A stretch of 64,000 nt of DNA, taken from contig DASTVV010000094.1 in NCBI GenBank assembly GCA_035758925.1, forward strand, positions 1 to 64,000, written 5' to 3'. The notes beneath the pieces were generated by a model. That model was not told the DNA's origin, made no database searches, and saw only the letters and a program-made list of their open reading frames with translations. This DNA is from DASPMP01 sp035758925. GTDB lineage: Bacteria; Gemmatimonadota; Gemmatimonadetes; Gemmatimonadales; Gemmatimonadaceae. Below, piece after piece: positions 56,374 to 64,000 of the stretch. Both the position numbers and the translations under genes were made by a program. Numbering within the stretch: position 1 is the stretch's first letter; each line of letters opens with the position of its first letter.

Positions 56374-57348
56374 TTGAGTAAACGAATTCTGGTGACGGGT
56401 GGTGCGGGCTTCATCGGCTCGCATGTGAGCGAGCGGTTTCTCGAGGATGGTTGGCACGTCGAGATCATCGACAACCTCTCGACCGGCAAGCGCGAGAACG
56501 TTCCGGCCGCCGCGACCTTCCACCAGATGGACATTCGCTCTGCTGACGCCGCACGCGTGGTGCAGGAGGGCGCGTTCGACACGTTGGTGCATCTCGCCGC
56601 GCAGATGGACGTTCGCCGTAGCGTGGCGGACCCGATCAATGACGCGTCGATCAACATCACCGGGACGCTCAACCTGGTGGAGGCCGTGCGCAGGGCCGGT
56701 GCCCAGAAGTGCCGCGTGATCTTCTCCTCCACCGGTGGCGCGCTGTATGGCGATTTCACGACGCCGCCCAACAAGGAAGACTACGCCAAGGACCCGGAAT
56801 CGCCGTACGCGATCTCGAAGCTGAGTGCGGAGTACTACCTCGCGTTCTACGGAAGGGTGCACGGGATGACAACCATGGCGTTGCGCTTCGGCAATGTGTA
56901 CGGACCGCGTCAGGATCCTCACGGCGAGGCTGGCGTCGTTGCGATTTTCTGTGGGCGCATTCTCGAGGGGCGCGCGCTGACCGTCTTCGGCGACGGCCAG
57001 CAGACGCGCGACTACGTCTTTGTCGGCGACGTGGCCAATTCCGTGTTCCTCGCTGCAACGAAGCCGGTGCCGAAGGCGGGCCGCCTCGATGCCCGTGGCG
57101 TCAACATCGGCACGGGGGTAGGAACGTCTGTGCTCACGCTGGCGCATGTGCTGCTCCGTGCCTCCGGCACGACTGTTGAGATCGAGCACGCGCCCGCACG
57201 GCCCGGCGAGATGATGCACTCGGTGCTTGACGTCACCAGGGCCGCCGAAGTGCTTGGGTGGAGCCCCGCGATGACCATCGAACACGGGCTCTCCGAGACT
57301 TTCGACTGGTTCGCGGCGCGCGCGGGCCAGCGTGCGGCGCATCGATGA
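56374..57348 (+). CDS. NAD-dependent nucleotide-sugar epimerase/dehydratase (GalE-like)
   Basis: 324 residues from TTG 56374. GGAGFIGSHVSERFLEDGW is the NAD site, DNLSTGKREN follows as in GalE, catalytic YAISKLSAEYY has the Tyr-x3-Lys, and LRFGNVYGPRQDPHGEAGVV is the NDP-sugar loop. UDP-glucose 4-epimerase or a related UDP-GlcNAc/uronate epimerase is likely; the exact sugar cannot be read. It is the head of the tol run: tolQ starts within its stop (ATGA). Its link with tol is unusual. Confidence 0.87.
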   Translation: MSKRILVTGGAGFIGSHVSERFLEDGWHVEIIDNLSTGKRENVPAAATFHQMDIRSADAARVVQEGAFDTLVHLAAQMDVRRSVADPINDASINITGTLNLVEAVRRAGAQKCRVIFSSTGGALYGDFTTPPNKEDYAKDPESPYAISKLSAEYYLAFYGRVHGMTTMALRFGNVYGPRQDPHGEAGVVAIFCGRILEGRALTVFGDGQQTRDYVFVGDVANSVFLAATKPVPKAGRLDARGVNIGTGVGTSVLTLAHVLLRASGTTVEIEHAPARPGEMMHSVLDVTRAAEVLGWSPAMTIEHGLSETFDWFAARAGQRAAHR

Positions 57349-58097
57349 TGATCACCGCGGGAGTGCTGCTGCAGGTCGGAGGCGCGATTCCATCGACCCC
57401 GATCGAGCTGATTCGACAGGCGACGCCGGTTACGCAGGCGGTTTTGCTCGTGCTGGCAATGCTTTCGCTGATCAGCTGGGCCGTGATCTTCGGGGTGTGG
57501 GTTCAGCTTGCGACGGCCGCGAGTCGAGCGCGGCGTTTTGCCCAGGAGTTCGACAGGACGCGGCGGCTCGATGAGGCGAGCAACCTGGCGCGACGCACAT
57601 CGCGGAGCGCACTCCCCGTCCTGTTCATGCAGGCAGCGCACTTCGTTGGTGAGACTCGCGGGGCAACGTTGCGTGAAAGGGAATCGGCCGCCGCGGACAC
57701 GGCGACTGTTCCCAGCGCGACGCTGACCGGGTCGCAGCTCGAGGCGCTGCACGTGTTGCTGGACGCCGAAGCGGATGAAGAGCGCGAGCGCCTGGGTCGC
57801 TCCATCCCGTGGCTCGCGACGATCGCGTCCGTGAGCCCGCTGCTCGGCCTCCTCGGCACGGTGATCGGCGTCATTTCGGCCTTCCTCGGGATTGCCACGA
57901 AGGGCTCGGGCAACCTGTCGGCCGTCGCGCCAGGCGTGGCGGAGGCGCTCACGGCCACGGCGGCATCGCTCGCCGTCGCCATCCCCGCCACGTTCGGCTA
58001 CAACATTCTCGCGAACAAGCTGAATCGGTTCGATCTCGCGATGGAACGGTTCAACGCCGCGGTGATCGCCCGGTTCGTGCGCGAGGGACAGCTGTAG
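57345..58097 (+). CDS. tolQ: Tol-Pal system proton channel TolQ (MotA/TolQ/ExbB)
   Basis: 250 residues from ATG 57345. Three transmembrane segments: VTQAVLLVLAMLSLISWAVI, then IASVSPLLGLLGTVIGVISA and ALTATAASLAVAIPATFGYN, the last two with the conserved MotA_ExbB motif (proline, GTV, T-A-A-x-L). With TolR it uses proton flow to energise TolA and keep the outer membrane tied to the wall during division. ExbB for TonB uptake is the alternative, but the neighbours are tol genes. tolR begins right at the next base. Confidence 0.9.
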   Translation: MMITAGVLLQVGGAIPSTPIELIRQATPVTQAVLLVLAMLSLISWAVIFGVWVQLATAASRARRFAQEFDRTRRLDEASNLARRTSRSALPVLFMQAAHFVGETRGATLRERESAAADTATVPSATLTGSQLEALHVLLDAEADEERERLGRSIPWLATIASVSPLLGLLGTVIGVISAFLGIATKGSGNLSAVAPGVAEALTATAASLAVAIPATFGYNILANKLNRFDLAMERFNAAVIARFVREGQL

Positions 58098-58511
58098 GTG
58101 GCTCGCCGACGTCGCGGCCGCCTCGAGCTCAACGCCGAGATCAACGTCGTCAATCTCATCGACGTGATGCTGTTGCTGCTCGTGGTCTTCATGATCACGG
58201 CCCCCATGATGACGGGCGGCGTCGACATCTCGCTACCGCGCGCCGAGGCGCGCCCGCTGGAATCCAAGAGCGGGCTGACGGTGACCGTCACGCGCGATGG
58301 CGGAATCATGGTAGACGAAACGCGGATGTCGTTCGGTGAGTTCCGCGGCGCGTTCAAGGCGCTCGCTGCGCAGCGCGGCCGGCAGGGCCTCTACCTTCGC
58401 GCGGACAAGGACGTCCCGTACGGCACCGTCGTACAGGTGCTGGCCATCATGCGCGGCGCCGGTGTCGGCGACGTGGGACTCGTGACCGAGCCGGAAGAGA
58501 TTCCGCGATGA
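58098..58511 (+). CDS. tolR: Tol-Pal system protein TolR (ExbD/TolR)
   Basis: 137 residues from GTG 58098. One N-terminal transmembrane helix with the essential Asp in the sequence INVVNLIDVMLLLLVVFMIT, then a periplasmic domain (RADKDVPYGTVVQVLAIMRG) of the ExbD/TolR type. Proton relay partner of TolQ. Four-base overlap with tolA. Confidence 0.93.
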   Translation: MARRRRGRLELNAEINVVNLIDVMLLLLVVFMITAPMMTGGVDISLPRAEARPLESKSGLTVTVTRDGGIMVDETRMSFGEFRGAFKALAAQRGRQGLYLRADKDVPYGTVVQVLAIMRGAGVGDVGLVTEPEEIPR

Positions 58512-59218
58512 GCTTCATCGCCGAGTCCTATGCGGGGCAGGGCGGCGCAGGCCGTGTGTCGGCCTCGTTCGTCATGTCTGTGCTGCTTCACGCTGGTCTC
58601 ATCGCGGCATTCCTGGCCTTGCGCGCCGAGCCGACCGCGATGCCGCCGGTATATCGCGTGAATCTCATCGCGGCGGCGCCGGGCGCTCCCGCGCCGGGGG
58701 TCGTGACACCAGCGCCCACTCCCGTGGAAGCCGAGAAGCCGGCGCCGCCGCGACCGAAGACCGACGAGGTCGTGCCAGTGAAGAGCAAGGCGCCTCCCAA
58801 GCGCGTGCCCAAGCTCGCGACGCCGAGCGTGTCGAAGACGCGCGTGGATCGGAATGCGCCGGCTCCGACGGCCGCTGGCGGCGAGCAGGGAGGCAAGGGA
58901 ACCGACGTCGCCAACATCCGGACAGAGGGGATCGACTTCCCGTACCCGGGGTACCTCGAAAACATCGTGCGACAGATCGCGCTGCGGTTCCGTCCGCCAC
59001 GGGGCTCGCCCCTAAAAGCGGAGATCATGTTTCTCATTCGTCGCGACGGCACCATCACCTCTATTCGGTTTCTCCAGCGCTCTGGTTCGTTCACCTTCGA
59101 CCTGGAAGCGCAGGGCGCGGTCGAGTCGGCGGCCACAGCGTTCGGTCCCCTGCCGGCCGGTTTTCGTGACGATGTTCTGCCCGTCATTTTCAGCTTTGAC
59201 CCTCGCCTGATCCATTGA
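58508..59218 (+). CDS. tolA: TolA/TonB-like energy-transducing protein
   Basis: 236 residues. One N-terminal membrane helix (SVLLHAGLIAAFLALRA, with the S/H of the TolA/TonB anchor), a Pro/Lys-rich linker (residues about 55-130: PAPTPVEAEKPAPPRPKTDE), and a C-terminal TonB-like domain (IVRQIALRFRPPRGSPLKAE, IRFLQRSGSFTFDLEAQGAV). It is much shorter than E. coli TolA, whose long helix is replaced by the Pro-rich linker. By position it is TolA; its tip should contact TolB and Pal. Its stop overlaps tolB ATG. Confidence 0.85.
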   Translation: MSFIAESYAGQGGAGRVSASFVMSVLLHAGLIAAFLALRAEPTAMPPVYRVNLIAAAPGAPAPGVVTPAPTPVEAEKPAPPRPKTDEVVPVKSKAPPKRVPKLATPSVSKTRVDRNAPAPTAAGGEQGGKGTDVANIRTEGIDFPYPGYLENIVRQIALRFRPPRGSPLKAEIMFLIRRDGTITSIRFLQRSGSFTFDLEAQGAVESAATAFGPLPAGFRDDVLPVIFSFDPRLIH

Positions 59219-60570
59219 TGCACAAGCTGCTGAAGCGCCCATGGCGATCTGTTCGAGTGTTCGGTGTGATGGTGGTGTTGATCGGAGCCGTTGCCGGCTC
59301 TGCGCAAGCGCAGAGAGCGGACACGGCCAAGGGCGTGCGCATCGGTTTGCGCTACGACCCCGCGACGAAGCCCGGTGTGGTGGTTTTGCCGATCGCGGGG
59401 CCAACCGGTGATTCAATTCGCAAGATTGTCGAGCGCGACTTCGACTACTCGGATCGGATTGCGGTCATCACGCTGAGTAACGCTGATGGCCAGCTACTCT
59501 CCGGCCAGGGCTCCGCTGGAGCCGCCATGAATTTTCCGCTGCTGGCCCGGCTCGGTGCCGCTGCGGTGGTGCAGGTCACGCCGGTGATGCGCAGCGGCCT
59601 TCCAGGCTTGCACGTCGCGCTTCACGACGTAGCGGGCGCCAAGGTGGCCGATGTCCAGGAGTTCTTTCTCCCACGGCCGGACCTGGGTCGCGAGTGGCGC
59701 ATGGCCGTCCATGGCATCAGCGACCTGCTGCAGGAGTGGATCACGGGCCAGCGCGGCATGTCGCAAACCCGGGTCGCGTTCGTGCGCAGCAACGTGGTAC
59801 GCATGGTGGACAGCGACGGCGAGCAGGAGCAGTCGCTGCCCGTCGTAGGAGAGGCGATGTCGCCGTCATGGCATCGCGATGGAAACCTCATCGCGTACAA
59901 CACATTCGGCCCGAGCTCGCGCATCGTCATCTACGATCTGCGCACGGGCAGGAACCGCGATCTGGGTTCGCAGCGCAACACGACGAATGTGACGCCGGTC
60001 TTCACGCCGGACGGGAAGGCGCTCGTCTACTCGCTGAGCACGGACGCTGGGGCCGACCTCTTCATCATGCCGCTGGATGGCGACGCCTTCCCACGTCGCA
60101 TCACGGCGGGGCGCGGCTCGATGAACGTGCAGCCGTCGTACAGTCCTGACGGCAACCGCATCGCGTTCATGTCAGACCGTTCCGGCCATCCAGAGGTGTA
60201 TATTATGGACGCCGACGGGACGAACCCCGACATCTTCACGGCGTTCGATTTCGGCGATCAGAACTATCGGGCCAGCCCCGACTGGTCGCCGGACGGCAGG
60301 CAGGTAACGTTTCAATCGCGCATCGACGGGCGGTTCCAGATCTTTACGATGACCCTTCGCGATCGGCAGCCGCGCCAGCTGACGAGCGAGGGTGAGAACG
60401 AAGATCCTTCGTGGGCGCCGGACGGTCGGCACCTCGTATTTGCATCGACGCGCAGTGGAACACGACAACTCTGGGTTCTGGACACGGAGTCGGGTCGGCT
60501 GCGCCAGCTGACGCAGGCTGGCGGGTCGCGACTACCGGCCTGGTCCCCACGACTGACGACGAAGCCGTGA
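59218..60570 (+). CDS. tolB: Tol-Pal system periplasmic protein TolB
   Basis: 450 residues from ATG 59218 (the TTG 59215 is not needed). Sec signal peptide (VMVVLIGAVAGSAQA), an N-terminal alpha/beta domain, and a C-terminal beta-propeller with WD40-like/PD40 repeats, e.g. SPSWHRDGNLIAYNTF, TPVFTPDGKALVYSLS, QPSYSPDGNRIAFMSD, SPDWSPDGRQVTFQSR and DPSWAPDGRHLVFAST. TolB binds Pal and the TolA tip. 69 bases separate it from pal, with a perfect TTGACA at 60599-60604 but no good -10. Confidence 0.95.
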   Translation: MHKLLKRPWRSVRVFGVMVVLIGAVAGSAQAQRADTAKGVRIGLRYDPATKPGVVVLPIAGPTGDSIRKIVERDFDYSDRIAVITLSNADGQLLSGQGSAGAAMNFPLLARLGAAAVVQVTPVMRSGLPGLHVALHDVAGAKVADVQEFFLPRPDLGREWRMAVHGISDLLQEWITGQRGMSQTRVAFVRSNVVRMVDSDGEQEQSLPVVGEAMSPSWHRDGNLIAYNTFGPSSRIVIYDLRTGRNRDLGSQRNTTNVTPVFTPDGKALVYSLSTDAGADLFIMPLDGDAFPRRITAGRGSMNVQPSYSPDGNRIAFMSDRSGHPEVYIMDADGTNPDIFTAFDFGDQNYRASPDWSPDGRQVTFQSRIDGRFQIFTMTLRDRQPRQLTSEGENEDPSWAPDGRHLVFASTRSGTRQLWVLDTESGRLRQLTQAGGSRLPAWSPRLTTKP

Positions 60571-60639
60571 CGGCGCTGCGGACCTCAACGTCTTGAAGTT
60601 GACAGCAGTACATCGAACCCCCATCAACCCCCTCGACCG

Positions 60640-61272
60640 ATGACTGTGACGACTCGAGCATTACCGATGGTTCTCGCGCTGTTCTCCGTTGTCGCCCTGG
60701 ACGCGTGCAGGAAGGCGCCGGCACCGCCCCCGGCGCCAGTAGAGGACACGGCCGCGATCCGTCAGGCACGGGAAGATTCAATCCGGCAGGCCGAAGCAGC
60801 TCGCGAAGCTGCCGCCGCAGAGGCGCGTCGGCGCGCGGTCCAGGACAGTATCGATCGTGCCCGGGCGGCTGAAGAAGCGTCGCGCCGTGACGCCGAAGGT
60901 ATGCGCGCCACGTTGGTGGCGGCCATCACGTTCGACTTCGACCGGTCCGACCTGCGGGACGATGCCCGCGCGAACCTCGACGCCAAGCTGCCGATCCTCC
61001 TGGCGAACAGCTCGGTCACGATGCGAATCTCCGGTCATGCGGACGAACGGGGATCGTCCGAGTACAACCTGGCGCTTGGCCAGCGTCGCGCCGCGGCGGC
61101 GAAGCGCTATCTCGTCGAGCGCGGTGTTGCCGAGGGCCGGCTCGAGACGACGAGCTTTGGCGAAGAGCGCCCGGTGTGCACGGAATCCAATGAAGGGTGC
61201 TGGGCACAGAACCGGCGCGATGAATTCGAGATGACGGCAGGCGGGCCCACCTTGACACGTCCACGGTCCTGA
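60640..61272 (+). CDS. pal: Peptidoglycan-associated lipoprotein Pal with coiled-coil insert
   Basis: 210 residues. Lipobox ALDAC predicts a lipid anchor in the outer membrane. Then comes a 50-residue charged helix (RQAREDSIRQAEAAREAA, RRRAVQDSIDRARAAEEA) not found in E. coli Pal, and the OmpA-like domain: ITFDFDRSDLRDDARANLD, SGHADERGSSEYNLALGQRR and EERPVCTESNEGC. It ties the outer membrane to peptidoglycan. The coiled-coil probably extends the reach through the periplasm. The stop overlaps the cpoB ATG. Confidence 0.95.
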   Translation: MTVTTRALPMVLALFSVVALDACRKAPAPPPAPVEDTAAIRQAREDSIRQAEAAREAAAAEARRRAVQDSIDRARAAEEASRRDAEGMRATLVAAITFDFDRSDLRDDARANLDAKLPILLANSSVTMRISGHADERGSSEYNLALGQRRAAAAKRYLVERGVAEGRLETTSFGEERPVCTESNEGCWAQNRRDEFEMTAGGPTLTRPRS

Positions 61273-62039
61273 TGAAGCGGTTGCTGTTGCTGGCACCGGT
61301 GGCGGCGCTCGCCGCCACCGGGTGTCTCGCGAGTAAGGCTGACATCGTGCTGCTGCAGGACGAGCTTCGCACGATGCGCGCGATGCAGGCGCGCGCGGAT
61401 ACCGCGCGCCGGAAACAGGTTGATTCGGCCCTCGTGCTGATGACGCGGACGAACGACTCGCTTCGCCTGCTGACGCAGAAATTCGGGACCTTCCAGGCCA
61501 CCGTGGGCGGCGAGTTGTTCGAAATGGGCAAGCAGCTCATCACCATCCAGGAACTGGCCGGAATGAGCTCCAAGCGCATCATGGAGCTGCGGTCCACCAT
61601 GGAAGAGCGCGCCCAGGCCATCCAGACTCCGGACTCGGCAAGTGCCCAAGGAGCGGGCGGAGGGCCCGGACCAGCGCAACTCTTCCAGATTTCCCTCGAT
61701 CAGCTTCGGCGCGGCAGCTATTCGGCCGGTCGAGCCGGCTTCGAGGAGTTGTTGCGGCGCTATCCCAATTTCGAGGAAGCGTCCGCGGCGCAATTGTACA
61801 TCGGGCAGTCCTACGCCGACGAGAAACGGACCGCGGAAGCGGATTCGGTGTATTCGCTCGTGGTCAACAGGTATCCGAAGTCCAAGGACGCCCCGACGGC
61901 ACTGTACAAGTACGGGCTCTCGCAGCTCGCGCAGGGAAAGAGGGCGGCCGCGCGCGCGGCGCTGCAGCGCGTGGTTCGTGAATTCCCGCAGAGCACCGAA
62001 GCAGAACTGGCCGGGGATCGGCTCAAGACAATCAAATAG
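61272..62039 (+). CDS. cpoB: Tol-Pal system protein YbgF/CpoB
   Basis: 255 residues. Signal peptide with ATGC, a possible lipobox. An N-terminal coiled coil (about residues 25-115: DIVLLQDELRTMRAMQAR, ELFEMGKQLITIQELAGM) and C-terminal TPR repeats (FQISLDQLRRGSYSAGRAGF, AAQLYIGQSYADEKRTAEAD, PTALYKYGLSQLAQGKRAAA) match YbgF, which adjusts Tol assembly with peptidoglycan synthesis. If it is a lipoprotein, it differs from soluble E. coli CpoB. tatC begins 14 bases later. Confidence 0.9.
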   Translation: MKRLLLLAPVAALAATGCLASKADIVLLQDELRTMRAMQARADTARRKQVDSALVLMTRTNDSLRLLTQKFGTFQATVGGELFEMGKQLITIQELAGMSSKRIMELRSTMEERAQAIQTPDSASAQGAGGGPGPAQLFQISLDQLRRGSYSAGRAGFEELLRRYPNFEEASAAQLYIGQSYADEKRTAEADSVYSLVVNRYPKSKDAPTALYKYGLSQLAQGKRAAARAALQRVVREFPQSTEAELAGDRLKTIK

Positions 62040-62053
62040 CTCCGGCTGCTCCG

Positions 62054-62842
62054 ATGGCGAAGAATCCAACGGGTGAGATGCCGTTCCTCGATCACCTCGA
62101 GGAGCTGCGTTGGCGCATCATCTGGTCGCTTGGCGCACTCGCCGTCGGCTTGGTGCTGGGCTTTTTCATCGTCATCAAGCTGAAGCTGCTCTCGATCCTG
62201 CAGCAGCCCATCGCGCCGTACATGGGCGGGCACAAGCTCGTCTACACCCACCCCGGCGACACCTTTTCGATCTCGCTCAGTACGTCGCTGATCGTGGGGA
62301 CGGTGATCGCGTCGCCCGTGCTCATCTACCAGCTGTGGGCGTTCCTGTCGCCGGCGCTCTATCGCCACGAGCGACGCGTGGTGATTCCGGTGATTATCGG
62401 TGCCGTGCTGCTGTTCATCGCGGGCGTGGCGCTGTCGTGGTACTTCGTGCTTCCGATGACGCTGAAGTTCCTGATGAACTTCCAGGTGGAGTCGCTGGAG
62501 CCCATGATCACGGCGTCCGAGTATTTCAGCCTCGTCACGATACTGTCGCTCACGATGGGGGCCGTCTTCGAGCTTCCCATTCTGATTCTGGGGCTCGCGG
62601 CAATGGGTCTCGTGACTCCGCAGTTCCTGTCGCGATTCCGGAAGTACGCCCTCGTGCTGTCGTACGTCGTCGCGGCATTCATCACGCCCGGTGATCTCTT
62701 CGTGACGACGGTCGCGCTCACGGTCCCGCTGTACTTGCTCTACGAGCTGAGCGTGATCCTGGCTTACGTCGTCTTCCGCAAAAAGCGGCGTGCCGCAACG
62801 GAGTATTCGTCGGAGCAGTCCACCGCTGGCGGGCTTGCATGA
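62054..62842 (+). CDS. tatC: Sec-independent protein translocase subunit TatC
   Basis: 262 residues, six transmembrane segments as in the family. FLDHLEELRWRIIWSLGAL holds the conserved HLEELR loop and Glu that bind the twin-arginine signal; then LSPALYRHERRVV, YFVLPMTLKFLMNF, VFELPILILGLAAMGLVT and ITPGDLFVTTVALTVPLYLL. It exports folded proteins across the inner membrane. tatA/tatB are not in the window. The stop overlaps the lptD start (ATGA). Confidence 0.96.
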   Translation: MAKNPTGEMPFLDHLEELRWRIIWSLGALAVGLVLGFFIVIKLKLLSILQQPIAPYMGGHKLVYTHPGDTFSISLSTSLIVGTVIASPVLIYQLWAFLSPALYRHERRVVIPVIIGAVLLFIAGVALSWYFVLPMTLKFLMNFQVESLEPMITASEYFSLVTILSLTMGAVFELPILILGLAAMGLVTPQFLSRFRKYALVLSYVVAAFITPGDLFVTTVALTVPLYLLYELSVILAYVVFRKKRRAATEYSSEQSTAGGLA

Positions 62843-64000
62843 GCCTCCGCGCCGCCGGTGTAGCGGGATTCCTGCTGCTCGTGCTGCCGGCGGCGGCAAT
62901 TGGACAAGTGCGAAGGCCGCGGCCTGTGCAACCACAACAGCCGCCTCGCCAGGGTCTCCCGATCGCACCCCGGACGCCTGGTGACACCTCGGCGGCGGCA
63001 CGGGCCCGCTTGATCGATCGTGCGGGCGGCGACACCACCCGTCGCGACACGACGGTCAAGTGGTCCGAGCCGGATTCGGTGATGGCGCAGCTGCTCAGGC
63101 GGACGGACTACACCATCACGCGGTACGAAGGCGACGTCGTGACCTTCGACGCGCTCTCCAAGGCGTTTGCCATCGCGGCAGCCGCGACCCGCAAGGCACA
63201 AGTGGATCGTGAAGGCCAGCACGTCGTCACCGATTCCACCATCGTCTACCAGGACAGGACCCGCAACGTGCACGTCACCGGGCGATTCGAGATAGCGCCT
63301 GGCTCAGGACAGTCTCCGATCGCGGGACACGGAACCGCCGAGTACAACCTGTCGGAGAAGGCCGGCCGGCTCACCAGCGCGACTGTCACGGTGGAGGAGA
63401 GCGGCACGCCGTGGTTCATTCGCTCGGAAATCGGGAAGGCTTTCGCGGGCGACAGCGCACGGAACATCCCGCGCCGGTTCTACGGCCTCGGTGGTACGCT
63501 GACCAGCTGCGACGACTCGATTCCCGACTATCACTTCTCGATGCACGAGGTGAAGCGGACCGAGAAGACGCTCGTCGCTCGGCCAGCGGTCCTGTACATC
63601 CGCGATATCCCGGTGATGTGGCTGCCGTTCTTCTTCCAGGACATCCGACAGGGGCGGCACAGCGGCATTCTCCCACCACGGTTTGGAACGTCGGATATCG
63701 TCCGCAACAACCCCAACTACCGCCGTCACATCGAGAACCTCGGCTACTACTGGGCCATCAACGACTACACCGACTTCACGACGTGGCTGGATTGGCGCAG
63801 TACGGCTGGCGGCGACTCGATCGATCCTGGCTGGGTCAGGATGAACGGGGAGTTCAAGTACGACTGGCTCTCGCGGTTCGTGCACGGCCGCTTCGCGACC
63901 GCGTATACGAACCAGCGGGACGGCACGACCAACACGGCGATCTCCTGGGGGCACGAGCAAAGCTTCACCCGTGATCGCCGTCTGCGGATGGACGCCAACT
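62839..64000 (+). CDS. lptD: LPS assembly protein LptD (OstA), N-terminal part, runs off the window
   Basis: The first 387 residues of an open frame that continues beyond 64000. Sec signal peptide (GFLLLVLPAAAIG). A Pro/Arg linker, then an OstA/LptA-like N-terminal domain (TRYEGDVVTFDALSKAF, GRFEIAPGSGQ, AEYNLSEKAGRLTSATVTVE) and the start of the 26-strand barrel (LYIRDIPVMWLPFFFQDIRQ, RHSGILPPRFG). The spacing matches LptD, which puts LPS into the outer leaflet. Cys residues for the E. coli disulfides are not clearly placed: only one Cys (in GTLTSCDDS) is seen here. It starts within the tatC stop. Confidence 0.82.
   Translation, partial: MSLRAAGVAGFLLLVLPAAAIGQVRRPRPVQPQQPPRQGLPIAPRTPGDTSAAARARLIDRAGGDTTRRDTTVKWSEPDSVMAQLLRRTDYTITRYEGDVVTFDALSKAFAIAAAATRKAQVDREGQHVVTDSTIVYQDRTRNVHVTGRFEIAPGSGQSPIAGHGTAEYNLSEKAGRLTSATVTVEESGTPWFIRSEIGKAFAGDSARNIPRRFYGLGGTLTSCDDSIPDYHFSMHEVKRTEKTLVARPAVLYIRDIPVMWLPFFFQDIRQGRHSGILPPRFGTSDIVRNNPNYRRHIENLGYYWAINDYTDFTTWLDWRSTAGGDSIDPGWVRMNGEFKYDWLSRFVHGRFATAYTNQRDGTTNTAISWGHEQSFTRDRRLRMDAN

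Overview
The window is high-GC DNA from a diderm (LPS-type) bacterium. The best guess is Gemmatimonadota: the SecA has the long insertions seen in FCB-group SecAs, Tol-Pal, BamD, LptD and TatC are present, an Ino1 plus CDP-alcohol transferase pair points to inositol lipids, and GTG and TTG starts are common. This assignment is inference; there is no rRNA in the window. Nearly every base is coding. No stretch above 300 bases lacks a gene, and no phage, IS element or CRISPR array was seen.

Layout. 1-3335: the end of a dicarboxylate symporter, then two accessory secreted proteins (a PKD-like lipoprotein and a PQQ-type beta-propeller). 3343-11432 (minus strand): an amino-sugar/cell-wall recycling block with a serine hydrolase coupled to an SSS symporter, then, behind its own promoter, an A-type Fe-S carrier, a NagB/PIG-L fusion, a second SSS symporter and a BadF-type sugar kinase. 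11494-14011: a small lipoprotein, a terminator, and a coupled CDP-alcohol phosphatidyltransferase/inositol-phosphate synthase pair. 14031-19157: a branched-chain-type 2-oxoacid dehydrogenase (E1alpha, E1beta, E2) among small genes of unknown function. 19154-25066: PHP phosphoesterase, an SDR with an odd active site, thioredoxin reductase, MBL hydrolase, aspartate ammonia-lyase, an 8-bp tandem repeat, an Rrf2 regulator and an unknown gene.

25081-30974: tRNA-Leu(CAG), divergent smpB, amidase, pyrD, pyrF, then rpmJ-rpsM-rpsK-rpoA-rplQ-rpmB, with rpsD missing from its usual place. 31036-41721: nucleotide-sugar genes: GDP-D-rhamnose (gmd, rmd), carB, then wbpD-B-E-A-like genes for a diacetamido uronic acid, and UDP-glucose dehydrogenase. 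41705-50093: TPR protein, bamD, nadD, secA, radC, and a bifunctional RelA/SpoT. 50077-50635 (minus): a probably frameshifted membrane-protein gene. 50730-54921: uvrB, tsaE, tsaB, rimI, ssb. 55121-64000: LysM protein, NDP-sugar epimerase, complete tolQ-R-A-B-pal-cpoB, tatC and the start of lptD, many with 1-4 base overlaps.

The main structure beyond ordinary genes is (i) a set of intergenic elements built from a GGGTTGAC-like octamer, sometimes as inverted arms, at about 1.1, 23.9 and 29.2 kb, with a possible G-rich relative at 55 kb; (ii) a palindrome whose right terminal repeat supplies the radC start codon; (iii) a self-contained amino-sugar operon in which a PIG-L domain may replace NagA; and (iv) two strong minus-strand sigma70-type promoters with 17-base spacers, at 8297-8325 and 25175-25203.
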